From Pseudoneurospora amorphoporcata (lineage: Eukaryota; Ascomycota; Sordariomycetes; Sordariales; Sordariaceae), in assembly GCA_033297205.1 (NCBI GenBank), contig MU859086.1:1-64000 (forward strand): a DNA stretch of 64,000 nucleotides. Reading direction: 5' to 3'. The notes below the pieces were generated by a model. The model worked only from the letters and a program-made list of their open reading frames with translations, was not told where the DNA came from and made no database searches. Below, one piece after another: positions 21,261 through 33,300 of this stretch. The position numbers were made by a program, and so were the translations under genes. Position 1 is the first letter of the stretch. Each line of letters opens with the position of its first letter.

Positions 21261-22988
21261 GGCTGGAAAAGGAGAGAATAAGAGAAGGACCGGAAAAAAT
21301 GAGAGAAAGAGGACAAAAGGGCTAAAAAGAGCAAACTTCCCTTGTGTCGGGAAGTAACCCAAGGGTTTCTGTTTTGTTTGGCTGGTTCCGTTTCTGATTC
21401 CCGGAGAAGGAGGGCTGTGTGATGCGTGCGTGCTGTATTCTTGTGTCGAAGCGGGCCGATGAGGGAGGTGTTGTGTGTGTTTGTCACAACACAGCTTCAA
21501 GTCAGTCAGCCTTTGCACAACCTTTGCTTAGTCGGTGAGGTGGTGGTGGTGGTGGTGGTGGTGGTGGTGGTGGTGGTGGTGGTAACTGCGGCTCAACTAG
21601 CACACCAGCACTTAGAGAAGCTGTGTTCTCTTTTTTCTTTTTCTTTTTTTTTTTTCTTCTCGAGTTGGAAATGCTGCTTTGTATGTTGTATGTTGTTCCG
21701 TGACGTGGTTGGTGTTTCTGGACATACCTCAAGTGTGTTTATGGTTGGATGTTGAGGTTGTATTGTGTTGTGTATTGTGGTTCACGAAGGCAGGACGTGT
21801 TACGACTCTCTCTTGTGGTTGCTGCAGAGCCTTTTGCAGGTCTGTGTGTTTCTTCTTATTCTTCTTCTTCTTCTCATTGGCAAGGAACAGATGGGAAAAT
21901 AAGAGATCGTTTGAACTTTAAATCTCTTTGACCGCTTCATTTTATTCAACAAGTGTTGATCACGGACAAATCCGAAGCGATCATGACAAACCCACAAGTT
22001 AAATACAAGTACATCACTCTCATTCACTGACTTGAGGAGAATCATAAAATTGACAAAGACTTCAACAGCCCACTCCAACATTCAGGGTGGGCTGGTGAAC
22101 AGGACGCACTTACACGGCAGCAACTAACTGATTAATGTATGGCTTATCGTCTGGCCGGTGACACATTTGTTTGCCATGGCTTCAAAAGACTAAGAGAGCA
22201 ACACGACTGAAAGAATCCTGTCAGTATCATGGCAAGACCAGATTGCCTACTATTGCGAATGTGCTGAGCCACATATGTACACGTCGTTAGTATGGCAGAA
22301 ACTTTGTGCTATCCATCATGCCGCTTACCACGCCTTACCCATGAGACATATTCCCGAACTCCGAAAGAGCTCTGCCTGTCAATCATAACCCCTTTGTTTG
22401 TTCTTTTCTGTGCACCGTTGTGTTACTGTTCGTCCGTGGTCACTCTTGAGGGACCGTAGTAACATGCTCATGGGACTGATTGGCGGGCTTATCTCAACGA
22501 CCGCCTCGTCGTTCAAGCAATGGACTGATCCCAGGTGTCTCGTCATCTCGGTTCCACCACCCTGTATTCATCTTCAAGCAAGTACTGCAACTGCTGTGTT
22601 GATTGGCTGTACCATGGAAAAAACTTAATCGAAGACGGCAAGATATGGTCAAACAGGATTCTGACAAATCCCCATGCATGAATATCAACGCTGGCATTTC
22701 TCGCATAAGCTATATCGCAAACCTGGTCATTTTACTCCTCTACCAAGGTTCTTAAACTCCGCGAACATCTCGCCGAATATAGCCTGATAGCAATAGAACC
22801 CGTCGAATCCTAGTAGTCAGCCTGGCTTTTAACCCTAATGCCCACTGTCGATCGAGAGAACTCTTCCCTCGCCGACCCTTTTGTCCACACTTCCATAAGC
22901 CTTCGAGCCATGCGAGGCCAAAAACCCAAGCCTAGGTTAACGTGTACCATGCGGCATTTCCCATTTTGGGTCTTGTGAAGACGTCGTC
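21261..22988. other. Promoter of the DUF7514-like gene and 3' UTR of the Stc1 gene
   Basis: Contains a GGT microsatellite at 21539-21583 and T-rich tracts at 21630-21660 and 21850-21875. No gene is seen. Confidence 0.5.
21539..21583 (+). repeat. (GGT)15 microsatellite
   Basis: About 15 uninterrupted GGT units, 280 bp upstream of the start codon of the minus-strand DUF7514-like gene, so probably in its promoter or leader (ACC units in sense). Confidence 0.9.
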
Positions 22989-24377
22989 TTACAGCTCGTC
23001 GTCAGACTCGCCATCATAGGCGTAGGTATCGGACTCGTAATCATCCACGCCCTCTCGGATGTACTGAGGAACTTGGGGCAACGTTTTGCGACCGGGCTAA
23101 TAAACGAAAAAAAAAAAAAAAAATTAGGAAACTGATAGAAAGAAGTTTGCTAGCATGACTTACCAGCTTGACCCAATTACCCGAGGACAGAGTCCCGATA
23201 TCAGTTCTCCAAGGCTCCTCAGCCTGGAAAAACTCAGTAACGGTCGTGTGATCAGCAATGAGCTTGCGCCGAGAGGACGGAGGGTTGTTGTTCTCGCCGT
23301 CGTCCTCCGGAGCAGCAACAACAGATCCCGAATCCTCAGGGCCGAGAGTGGATTGTCCGTCAGTCAGGAGAGCGTCACTGGGGGCATAACCGTTGCTCGA
23401 GGTCGAGACAGCGGCATAGCTTTCGGAGAAGAAACCCTGAGAGTCCCAGGCATTGCCAGTGAGAGAGGCGCCATCTTGGTTCAAACGGGCCGCCAGAGCA
23501 CTGGTGGTGGCAGAGCCATTCTCGCTACGCAGATGGGGCGGTTGAAGCTGGCTGCTGTAACCCGTTCCGGCTTCCGAATATCTCGAAGAGTAAACCGACC
23601 GGCTGCCGGTGATAGCACCCGAGACGGTGCTTCCGGCACCATAGGCGCCAGAGAGAACAGACTGGAACCGTTAGCATGTCGCAGATATTCAACCGCACAA
23701 GGAAGAAGGACCTGTTACCTGGTCGTCGCGGTAGAGGGACTCGTCTTCCTCGTCACTGTCATCCAGAGCAGCCTGAGCGGCATCGCGCTTAGCCTTACGA
23801 CGGAGGCGAGCCTGAGCAAGCTCCTCCTTCTCGGCAGTGTCCAAAAGAGTATTCGGAGCAGGAACAGTCGCGTGAGGCTCGAGGTACAGCTGATGCTGGG
23901 TGCAATCGATACACTTGAACTTGCGCATCCTTCTGGAATTCTTGCTGAACTTCTCCATGGGCAAGATACGATGGCAGCCGCCCATGCATTGTTGATCCGT
24001 AGGATTATGCCCTGAATGGGCTTTGCACGAGATGAAGGAGCGGTACGGTGTGATGTCTTTGTTGGTACGGCGCTCATTATCGTACACTCTGAGCCTCTTG
24101 GGGTTGAAGGCAGAACGATCCTGCCACTCCCCGCCGTTCGTACATCGGATCCTGTTGGAGAGCTTAGCATCGTACCCAGAGCATACTGGGGAGACGTGTG
24201 TGGGGAACATACTGTCCAGGCTGACCGCGACTGTACGCACTGATGGGAAAAAATATGGTCAGTAAAAGCGCTTCTACTTCTGACTTTGGACAATTGCCGG
24301 AGGGGGTCAAAGGCTTACCTTGAAGCCGCTCCAGGTCTGGCCTGGAGAGCCGGACTCTGCACAGAGGGCGCCAACAT
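22989..24377 (-). CDS. Stc1-domain protein
   Basis: Five exons on the minus strand: 24319-24377, 24213-24239 (27 nt), 23719-24151, 23164-23661 and 22989-23096, giving 374 residues. All four introns have consensus borders (GTAAGC, GTATGT, GTAACA, GTAAGT) and every join keeps frame. Residues 30-115 match the Stc1 domain: C32, the GGEW...FNPKRL segment, C71 and H74, C84-x3-C88, KFSKNSRR, and C109-x2-C112, a tandem LIM-like zinc arrangement. In fission yeast Stc1 links RNAi to the Clr4 methyltransferase complex. A charged helix follows (AEKEELAQARLRRKAKRDA). The long C-terminal region is Ser/Ala/Gly-rich and ends in an acidic tail (DDYESDTYAYDGESDDEL). Many filamentous fungi carry such proteins of unknown role. 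Confidence 0.85.
23107..23123 (+). repeat. Poly-A tract (17 nt) inside an intron
   Basis: Lies a few bases before the acceptor of intron 4 of the Stc1 gene; in sense it is poly-T and serves as the polypyrimidine tract. Confidence 0.85.
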
Positions 24378-27300
24378 GGTGAGCTTGTCGAGTCAGAGAG
24401 GAAAGCTTGAACGCCTTGCGAGCAACGAGACTCCTCTGTTACTCCGCGGTTGGAGGCTTGTGGTCGTGGCAATGCGGTGTAGACGGCGGTGGCGTCGGCG
24501 GCGGGGGAGACAATGACCGCAGACCAGTCGTGGTTAAGGAAAGAGTGAGAGAAGGAGGGGGAGGGTGGAGGAAGAGGGTCAAAAAGGAAGACTAAGGGAA
24601 GTCCAACTTTGTTTGTTGTGGAGAAGCGGGAGGCACGAGGGCGACAATCGAGAGTTACACTGGGTAAGTTTAGGACGGAAGAGTAGTGCGAACGGTTACT
24701 GCCTGAAAAATAACACTCAAACGAGCTGGAGGGTTGTGCTGTGGGAATGGGTTTCACGTGGGAAAGAAGTGACTGTCGTTGGGGAGGAAGGAACCATGGA
24801 CCACGTATCTGCCTACCTTATGTAGGGCAGTCCCAAGGTCTCTGTTGGGTTCTTCCCAGTGGTCCACACAAATCAAGGAGTAATACCGTAGAAACTCGTC
24901 AAACTGGCCGAAAGCTAACCCTGTTTTTCTGGCAGATGTAGGGCAGGAATCAGCCCAGTCAGCCAACATACACCAGCAAATGTATCTACCGTAAAAGCTC
25001 GAGAAACTGGCAAAACACTTTCCCTGTTTCTGTGCAGGGTAGAGGGCATATCTGTACAGGGAGCTGGCAGACTCAGCCCGCTTCCTGTACATGTAAATGT
25101 ATATACCTAAGTTAACGTAGAGGGCAATGTCCTTCAGTTTTCCCTAACTGGGCAGATACATTTGCTGGTGTATGTTGGCTTACATCTGCCAGAAAAACAG
25201 GAAAAGCTTTTGGCCAGTTTCGCGAGCTTTTACGGTATTGCCCTCCACGTTAACTCACATACATTTACATATACAGGAAGCGGGCTGAGTCTGCCAGCTC
25301 CCTGTACATATCTGCCAGAAAAACAGGGAAAGCTTTTGGCCAGTTTCGCGAGTTATTACGGTATGTAGGGCAGTCTCAAGGTCTCTGTTGGGTTCAGTTC
25401 TTCCTTCCTCCCAGTCGATGGTGGTTTGCTCCGAGCCCCGGCTGGCTTCAACCCCATGCAGCTTGGCTTCTGGAGAAGACGTTGCCTGGAGTTGAGAAAC
25501 GCAACTCTGGATGGAATCGAGGATAGGACAAAATTCACTATCAGATGCAAATCCCATGACTGACCTCGAGCAACGTCCCAACAGCAATCATTAGCACCTC
25601 GATCTTTCTTGTACCTCAAGCTGGTTTTATTCACAACATTCAATCTTTTCTCAGGGATGAAAGCTGAGTCATCCGCCATGTCGAGATCACTCCAGCTCTG
25701 CGCCAACACATTTCTCCCAGAATATGTCATCTCGGGATAAAACCATTGTGGAAGTAAGGATAAGCCACGCAAGTTTTAGTTCTACCAAACCATCTTGGGA
25801 CGGCGGAATCGGGCTGGAGGGTATGCGCGGAGTGTCTGGTTACCGGGCGGACTTGACTTTTGCGGGAGAGGAGCATTGGAGCATAGGATGGCCGAGCAAG
25901 ATACTCTTCCTGTTGAACGTTTCCCGCCCGCCCTTTCCTTGGAAACTATACCTGAAACTCTAGATGAAGGCAAACGGATCACCAGTGTACAGATGATGGC
26001 AGAATCCAAAAGATGGGAACCGAGCTGTTCGAATACCTAATAGAGGTGCCTGTAAGGCACCCACATAAGGCACCCACAATAACCACTTTCCGACGCTGTC
26101 AAAAAAAGGACATGAAATACGCATCCAACCTGCCATTGACGACAAACAAATTCAGGAGTGTCATGACGGCGGCAAGCTATGTACCAGTACGTAGCGCTCG
26201 TGGCGTAGCCAGCCATAATTAAGAATGGCGGGTGGTCTGTCCAACACACTTATAATTTTCAGGAGCAGAGGATCGTCTCAAATAAGAAAGACGACCCAGT
26301 TTGAATGGCAGTTTGTTCCACCACCCGCTTGAAATAGGAGAAGGGGGCCATGTTGGAGACCGGAGCCAAGACGAAAGGACTATCGCACGTGAAGAAAGAG
26401 CAGGTTACGAACTGGCCGTGATAGATGGAAGGCATACCATTCAGTGATATCAACCTCCCTCTCTCTCTCAAATTCCGTCTTCGGCACGACTCTAGAAATC
26501 CGAGTTCAAAACTTCCGGCCAAAAGCCCGGGAGCTTGGATCTTGACCGGTTCGATGGAACCCCGAGTGGCGCGTCGGAAGAGAAGGGGCGGCCCGGAAGA
26601 GAGACGGAGGTTGGGAGGTTGGTTAGCCAAGTGGACACAATTCCTTCAAAACAGTCGAGCACCCATCATACCTTAGTGTAGATTCCAGACGGACCGTATC
26701 GGATCCGATTCTCTTGCCGCCGGGGATATCATTGACTGGGTTAGTCTCCCGTACCACGCGGACGCCCAGCCGGGTAGGCGGCGGCCAAAGAAGAGTCCAG
26801 GCGTCTCCCACCAATGATCCGCATTTCAATGTCTCACTCCCCCTGAATAACTCTCCCAAGGAAAGATATTATGACCCTCAAGGCCGTACCTTCGCTCATC
26901 CTCCTCCAAAGAGCTGAAGCTATTCACCTTTTGCCACCCAACCGATCACTCGAAGAAGCATTGAACTTCGTCACACACCTATAGTGCAGCGACAGTCAAC
27001 TCTTCCTCATCACTGTAGCAGCTCTCGTGCAAAATGGCACCTGGAGTCAAGACAAGAGGCGAAGCTAATGACGGAATTTTCCCGCGTCACCCTGTGACTT
27101 GAGTGACGAGGGTCTAGGCCCATCTACCAAGTACCAACCCACCACGCTCGTCAATCGCTTTCGTTCTCGTTCGTCAAACATGATCCACGGAGCCACGCAA
27201 ATAAAAAAAATACGTGTTATCGGTCCACGTACAAAATCTGCTTGGCATCACAGTACAACCCCGAAAGAGTCGAGGAGGAAGGGACCCTGGTTCCCTAATC

Positions 27301-30300
27301 ACAAACTCCATCAGTTCATCAGCCCCCCCTCCTCGTTGCAGTGGTTCACGTGATCACCCATGCCAGTCAGTCACCAAATGATGGATGATGTTTTGCAGTT
27401 TGTGAATGACTGACGGACAACGAAAAGCAAACCCAAGCCCTGGGCCCTGTCGAGTTGTCGTCGAAGAAGAAGAAGGAGGCGTGGTCTGTCGGTTGGATGA
27501 TTGATGAGGTTGATGGAAAGTTGTCGGGCGTCGCGGCCCCAAATCCAAATCACCACAGCCCCCTGCTCTGCCCCTGGAGCCATGTCGTCTCTCTGCCATC
27601 GCCATCGCTCTCGGCCACTGGACTGGACGTCGCCTTGTCACTGTTCACAGGCTGACTGGGGGTGACTGGCGTGACTGGATGTCGGCAAGCAGAAAGGAAG
27701 CACGGACCCGAGCCGGTAGCCGCGGTGCCATTGGCATGGCTCCGAGCATGGCGGGGGTATTGCTTATCGACAGCCGGTGGCCAGCTGTCGGGACGAAGTG
27801 GATTCTCCAGTGGGTACTGTGGATCCATCCAAATGGTGTGCGGCCGGGTGGAGCCACAAGGCAAGGCATTGGTCTGCTGCACGAACTAGCTTCTGCAGGT
27901 GCTCGGTGCTGCAGATGCAGCTAGTGCAAGCCGGGAGAGCTTGGCTTGGGAAAGTTGGGGAACTTTTTTGAAAGATTGATGCATCGCATGATGGAAAGGA
28001 GAAGAAGGTCGAGAAGAACATGTTCACGATGATACTCCGGCCTGGAACCTTTACGCAGGGAAAGGTATGTGTTGCGCACAATCAGATCTCCAATGAGCGA
28101 TGGGGAGGTGTTGTGTGAGTGTGCGCGTGCGTGATAAGATGTGACAAGTCAGTCACAGCTTTCACAGTTGGATGCTACACGTACCATTCAGATGTTCGAA
28201 AACCGTGAGAAAGACAGACCTCTAGCACGGCAGTAAGCGTGCCCTGACTTGTGATTCACACACGAGAAGCAGAGAAGCGCTTTGGGGCCGCACTGGCGGG
28301 TTGGGTGTGTCGTGCAAGTGTGTGAAGTACATACACACACCAGAGTCGGCGCCAACCCATGATGCCGGCCATTCATCCGGAGCTTACTTACATAGGCACT
28401 CCGACATCGAAACAAATAATAAAAGCATACGTACCAGCTTTTCTCTCATATGCTAATTCCTTTGTTGGTGTGGTGGTTGCTTGCTTGTATGACTGTTGTA
28501 CTGGATAGAGGGGGGTAGCCAATGCCAGATGGTTGGGTATATCAAACCAAGAAGCTCTTATAACGTGTAGTCTAGTGTAGGGAACGGTCTCAAACTTGTT
28601 CCTCTTCCCACATCCTAGTTCGCATGAATTTCCCTCCGCGTTTCGTGTTTCATGAAGAAATGGGAAAGATGACCCATCAGGAGTAGAGGCAGGATCCGAT
28701 ACCTAATCGTTCACTACCTATTAACATGGGTCCTTCTTCTTCCTTGTGTACCACATGCCTCACGCAATCTGATGGCGCTTTGATTTGCGGTTTCAAGGGA
28801 TAACATCGGATGGAACAGAATTCAGAAAGAAGGCGTCTTCCGTCTCTTCAACACCAGGGAAGCTTTCCATATCTGGTACCGTCGGCCGTGAGCGTAGTTT
28901 GGTGTTGACTAAAAGATCCATCTCCATGGGGACTATCAAACCGGTTATCGGGTGTTGACAAGGAAATTCCTCTCGAATTACCCGTTTATATCTATTTTGA
29001 GGGTCGTCTTGGGTTTTGGTACCTTTTTAGTCTCGGTTGATGCCCCGCCGAGGGATCCGCGCACGGGGGCGCAAGAGTGCTCAGTCACTTTGCACCTCGA
29101 GCAATCTCACGACATGCGCAATGGCTGGGCGGGTTTGAGAAACATAGCGAGGAGAGGAGAAACTGCGCAGCCGCGGAAGACCCGGCTGGGGCGGAAAACT
29201 TTATAGACCCTCGTAGGTTTTCTCTTTTCCTTGTCTGACGGAGGTCTTTTGGGGTGTGAGACTGCGAATCTGTGATACAAAAACATACCGGCGGGGTTTA
29301 GGGGTAGGGGTCCTTGGCAATGACCGCGGCACTCGCCGTTCATTCAGCTCCTGCGCCCATCTTCTTTGCCAATGTTGAAATGCAGAGTAATATGTATTTC
29401 GTGCCCAAAGTGGCCGGGTAATGATTCGTTCCTGGCGCTGGGGGGATGGAACAGTGTATCGTCGATATTTTAGGTATAGCACAGTGGGCGAGGCATGGTC
29501 GCTGGAATCTTTGGGAATTTGGACTGATTGCGAGGCCGCCGTGGGAGCGTGGTTGCCAGGAGCCAGGCTCCGTGGCTCCCAGGCACAAGAGGTAAACACG
29601 GATCCAGAGTTGATGAGATCTGCAAGACACCGGGCCCTTGAGATTGAGCGGATGAAATGGTTCATCAGCAGTTCGTTCTATTTTGGCCCGGGGCAGTTCC
29701 CCAGGATTTCCGAACCGCTGTTCATCACCTGGGAGAATGAGAACCGGTAATCGCGCGAAATGGACGTGCTTGGCGATTTGACGATCCAAAATCCAGAACT
29801 GGAAAGCCTTTCAGTCCGATACCCGGTTGGACAAGGCTGGGTATCGACAAAAAAAAAGATGTTGAATGGAACAGCCATCGGATTGAAGTGGGATGAACAT
29901 CTCTTAAAGCGTATGACGCCCCTCTGTATCTGTAATTACCTACCCCGAGGCTGTCAGCAATTCCATAAAGTTTCACTTGAAACACCGACCTATTAGCGGG
30001 CCGCCATTGTTTGATACGAATTTGACGCTGAAGACAATGGATCTCTTAATCGGCCGTGTATGTGACAAGCTCGACCAGTTCTTGAATGACTCGGATCATC
30101 CGATCTTCGCAACTGGAACACGACGAGCAAGAGGGATTGTCAGGGCCAAGCAAAGTGGGAAGTTGGAGCAGGACGGGAGGTTGGAGAGAATCAGAGAATT
30201 GGAAACTGAATGGAGAGATGGGGGAGGCCCCGCTGATGGATCCAAGAAATTGGCACTCAGAGCCCGGTTAGGTTTCTGATACTTTGGGTGCAATCTCACT

Positions 30301-33300
30301 CACAGCCGATCATGTGTGGAATTGGCTGTATCAGCAACCTGTTAGTGATAGCGTCCAAAGTCTCTTTTACGTGCTGTGGGGTAATGGTAATTTCCTGAAC
30401 CAATAGGAGTTGATCGCGGATTTGCCCTGACGACAGTCACCACGACCACCTTTCTACCCAGCGAATCATTCACTCTTTTCAAGAACACAGCATGCGGTGC
30501 TTTGAATGCCAAACCAAACGGCAGTGAGATGTTGTCAACAAAGGTGGGAAGTAAACGGGATTGTGCAGTGAAACATCTCAAAGAGGAAAACGTGCCTGCG
30601 CATCTCTCTGCAGGTCGCGGTAGGCATGCCTTGGAGCGCACCAACTTTGGCATGGCAAGCTGGCCGTCGACACAAGAGGGAATGAGCTGGGCTGAAACAT
30701 GGGAGGCAAAACCCCAACTGGTTGAAGGACGGGGACCTTGAAGAAGATGGCTGCGGCTGCGGTGCCCGAGAGCGATATATTGAGCGGGGAGGGTTTTTTG
30801 CTCCAACCAACACCGTGATTATGTGCAGTGGAATTCCCCTTCAGGTAGTCTTCAAAGTCCCAACGGCAGTTCCAAAGCAGTGGGTTCAAGAGATCATGAT
30901 GGCAACGTGACGGTGTTCTAGAAAGACATCAGAGATCGGTCTTCTTCGGTTCCCTCTTGGAGAGCTTCCGAGTCAGCTTCCATGCCAGTGAATGTGGATT
31001 GGCAAATTGAAAGGTAACATCGTGAAAGGCCTCTTTTCTGTAACGAGGCAAGTACGGTCTGCAATGACTATGGCATGGGTTCGGAGTAAGGTTGACTTTC
31101 AGTTTGGGCCTTGACGACCATGGAAACGAACGACGTCCTTTTCCTGGAACAGGCAGGGAATTCCTGGGTCCAGTTCACCGCAAAAAGATTGAAACGGAAA
31201 ACGGGCGGCCGTTGGAAATCCCGGAGCGAAGGAGGCCTGCTTGTTCATGCAATGCATGCGCGCCCTTCCCGAAAGATGGGGGAAAACTTCCTGCAACAGC
31301 ACCCCTCCATGGGACAGATGTACAGTAGGTACAATACTTGTCTCCCCGCGATGTGACGGGACGCCGTTCTGCCCGGGCATTCTGACTTGATTACCGCTAG
31401 AGTTTCGGATCACGGACAGCGCGACCTGACACAGACTGGGCTTCAGAACGGTCTCTATATTATAACGCCGTTGTTTATACGTACGTATGAAGAAGCTGGG
31501 CCACCCAGCAATGGGGAGATTGCCGTTTCTCTGTACACTACAACTAGAGGTTCCAGCGAGTGTTGGGGCATCCAGCATCTGCCCGTGCTTGTGATCAACC
31601 AAGCGCTATCAAATCTGTACAGTACTGCTCTCCACAAGATGGGCCCCTTCAAAGCCACGAGGTCAAAAGACCACAAGGACTGGTCAAAGCATATGGCCTG
31701 AAAAAGAAAAAAAAGAAGTGCATGTCGTTTCTGATCAGAAAGAGCTGCCCTGCGACAATCCGTCAGATCGCATGGGGTCGGTGGGGGTTTGTCATTCCTG
31801 ACGGCCCAGTTTTGGCGGACAAATGAATCCGCGAATGTGGTCTTGTGGTCTGCGATTCCTGGGCAGCTCGGCAGTCCCAGCCACTGAAGAGTTCTGGCGA
31901 TATTCTTGCAAGATTCAATATCAAAGAGCATCAGTCACATTTGAGTCCTCCAATACCGTCACAGTAGCCTCTTTTGGATTAAGAGCCAGCTGAAGTGCAA
32001 GTGAGCGTGTCATATACGCTGAAGCAGATAGTGAACTAGGTGTATCTACAGGCATTTCTCTAACAGAGGTGAGGTTTTGATAGCCCACTTTTTTTTAACC
32101 GCTGCGCACAGCTCCACACGGCACCGGCAGAGACTTTGATACTGACTGCATCATGTACGTTGAATCCTGCCTGTAGAAATAACCGGATTTCCAAAGCGTA
32201 CATCGGACGAGGCAGAGGATGATGCGAAGAGCTTTTCTCGTGTCGTCGTCAGAGTCAAGGCGGAGCTGGACAACCGTGATTAAAAGGTTGTTGAGGATAC
32301 CTTAGCCACGAAAATGGTTGAAGCCCGAGCAGTCAAGGTGGGAAGTCGCCAGTCACCGGATGTATTGCCGAACTCACCTCGCTCTTTCCTGCTATCAAAG
32401 AGAACTGAACCCAAATGCGCCGTCATTCCTCCTTCCTTTTGGTTGTCCGGGCAGTGAGCTCATATTGTGCTGTAGTATTATTCGTCTATTTTACCTTCTC
32501 ATCACATCCGCCACCGAGGAGGAAAAGCGACGCATCATGACTATAATGTGCATGTTGGTGCACATCGTGTACAGCCTTGTTTCTTTTTCCCCCTCTGCTT
32601 CTTTTTTAGCTGTACTTCTTGACTCCCACCCTGCTTTTCGCAGATTCCACTCCTGCTAGGTCCTCCGTGATGGTGGTGTTGGGCCCCAGGCTATGAACTC
32701 TCAAATTGCCGTCAAGAAGAGCAGCGCTCCTCCGAATCACTAGCGAGATTGGGGGTCCCCTATCGTCTTCTCGAAGCCCACCCCTGGCCCCATCGCTTCA
32801 TGCTAGTGTAAAGGAAGGCAGGAAGGCTCCATCCATTTTTGGGACCATTTTCACCTCTAATCTCAATTGTACTCAATCTCAACCACCGAACGTCGTCCGT
32901 TCCAGGCAATCTCTGAATGCAAAATTATCGCCGTGCTAGCGCGCATTACACATGAGCATTTACCAAGGTGGCATTTGCCTGGTCCACCCATCGTCGTCCG
33001 CTCCCTGTCGGTTTCTATACGTAGTATACCTCTACTACACTACCACTGGATTACCACGACATTGTCTCTCCAACCAGTTCGCACCCCTCCAGAAGGCCCT
33101 CGTCGCATCCCTCGCGACTCCCCTGTCGACTGTGTGCGACAAGAATATCGGAGACAGAGATCCACGTCTGGGGCACTTTCACCGAGGGACAAGCCAGTGG
33201 GCAGTCAGGACGTCGAGCACCTCACTCAATCCAGTTCTACCACAGCACAGTCAAGGGTACCCGGTGCAGCGGAAGGGCCGTCGCCACAGTCAAGCAATCA

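Noticed and set aside
26041..26085. Short palindrome and tandem GGCACCCACATAA-like repeats
   Set aside because: Too short and imperfect to distinguish from chance or local slippage.
29421..30279. Two frames (29421-29750 and 29977-30279) that could be exons of one gene
   Set aside because: I could not find a consistent set of splice joins or a domain. It is the best candidate for a missed gene in the gene-poor region, but not enough to call.
30342..31931. Several 90-167 codon frames on both strands
   Set aside because: Overlapping frames in opposite directions, no domain, and Neurospora spacers commonly contain such frames by chance.
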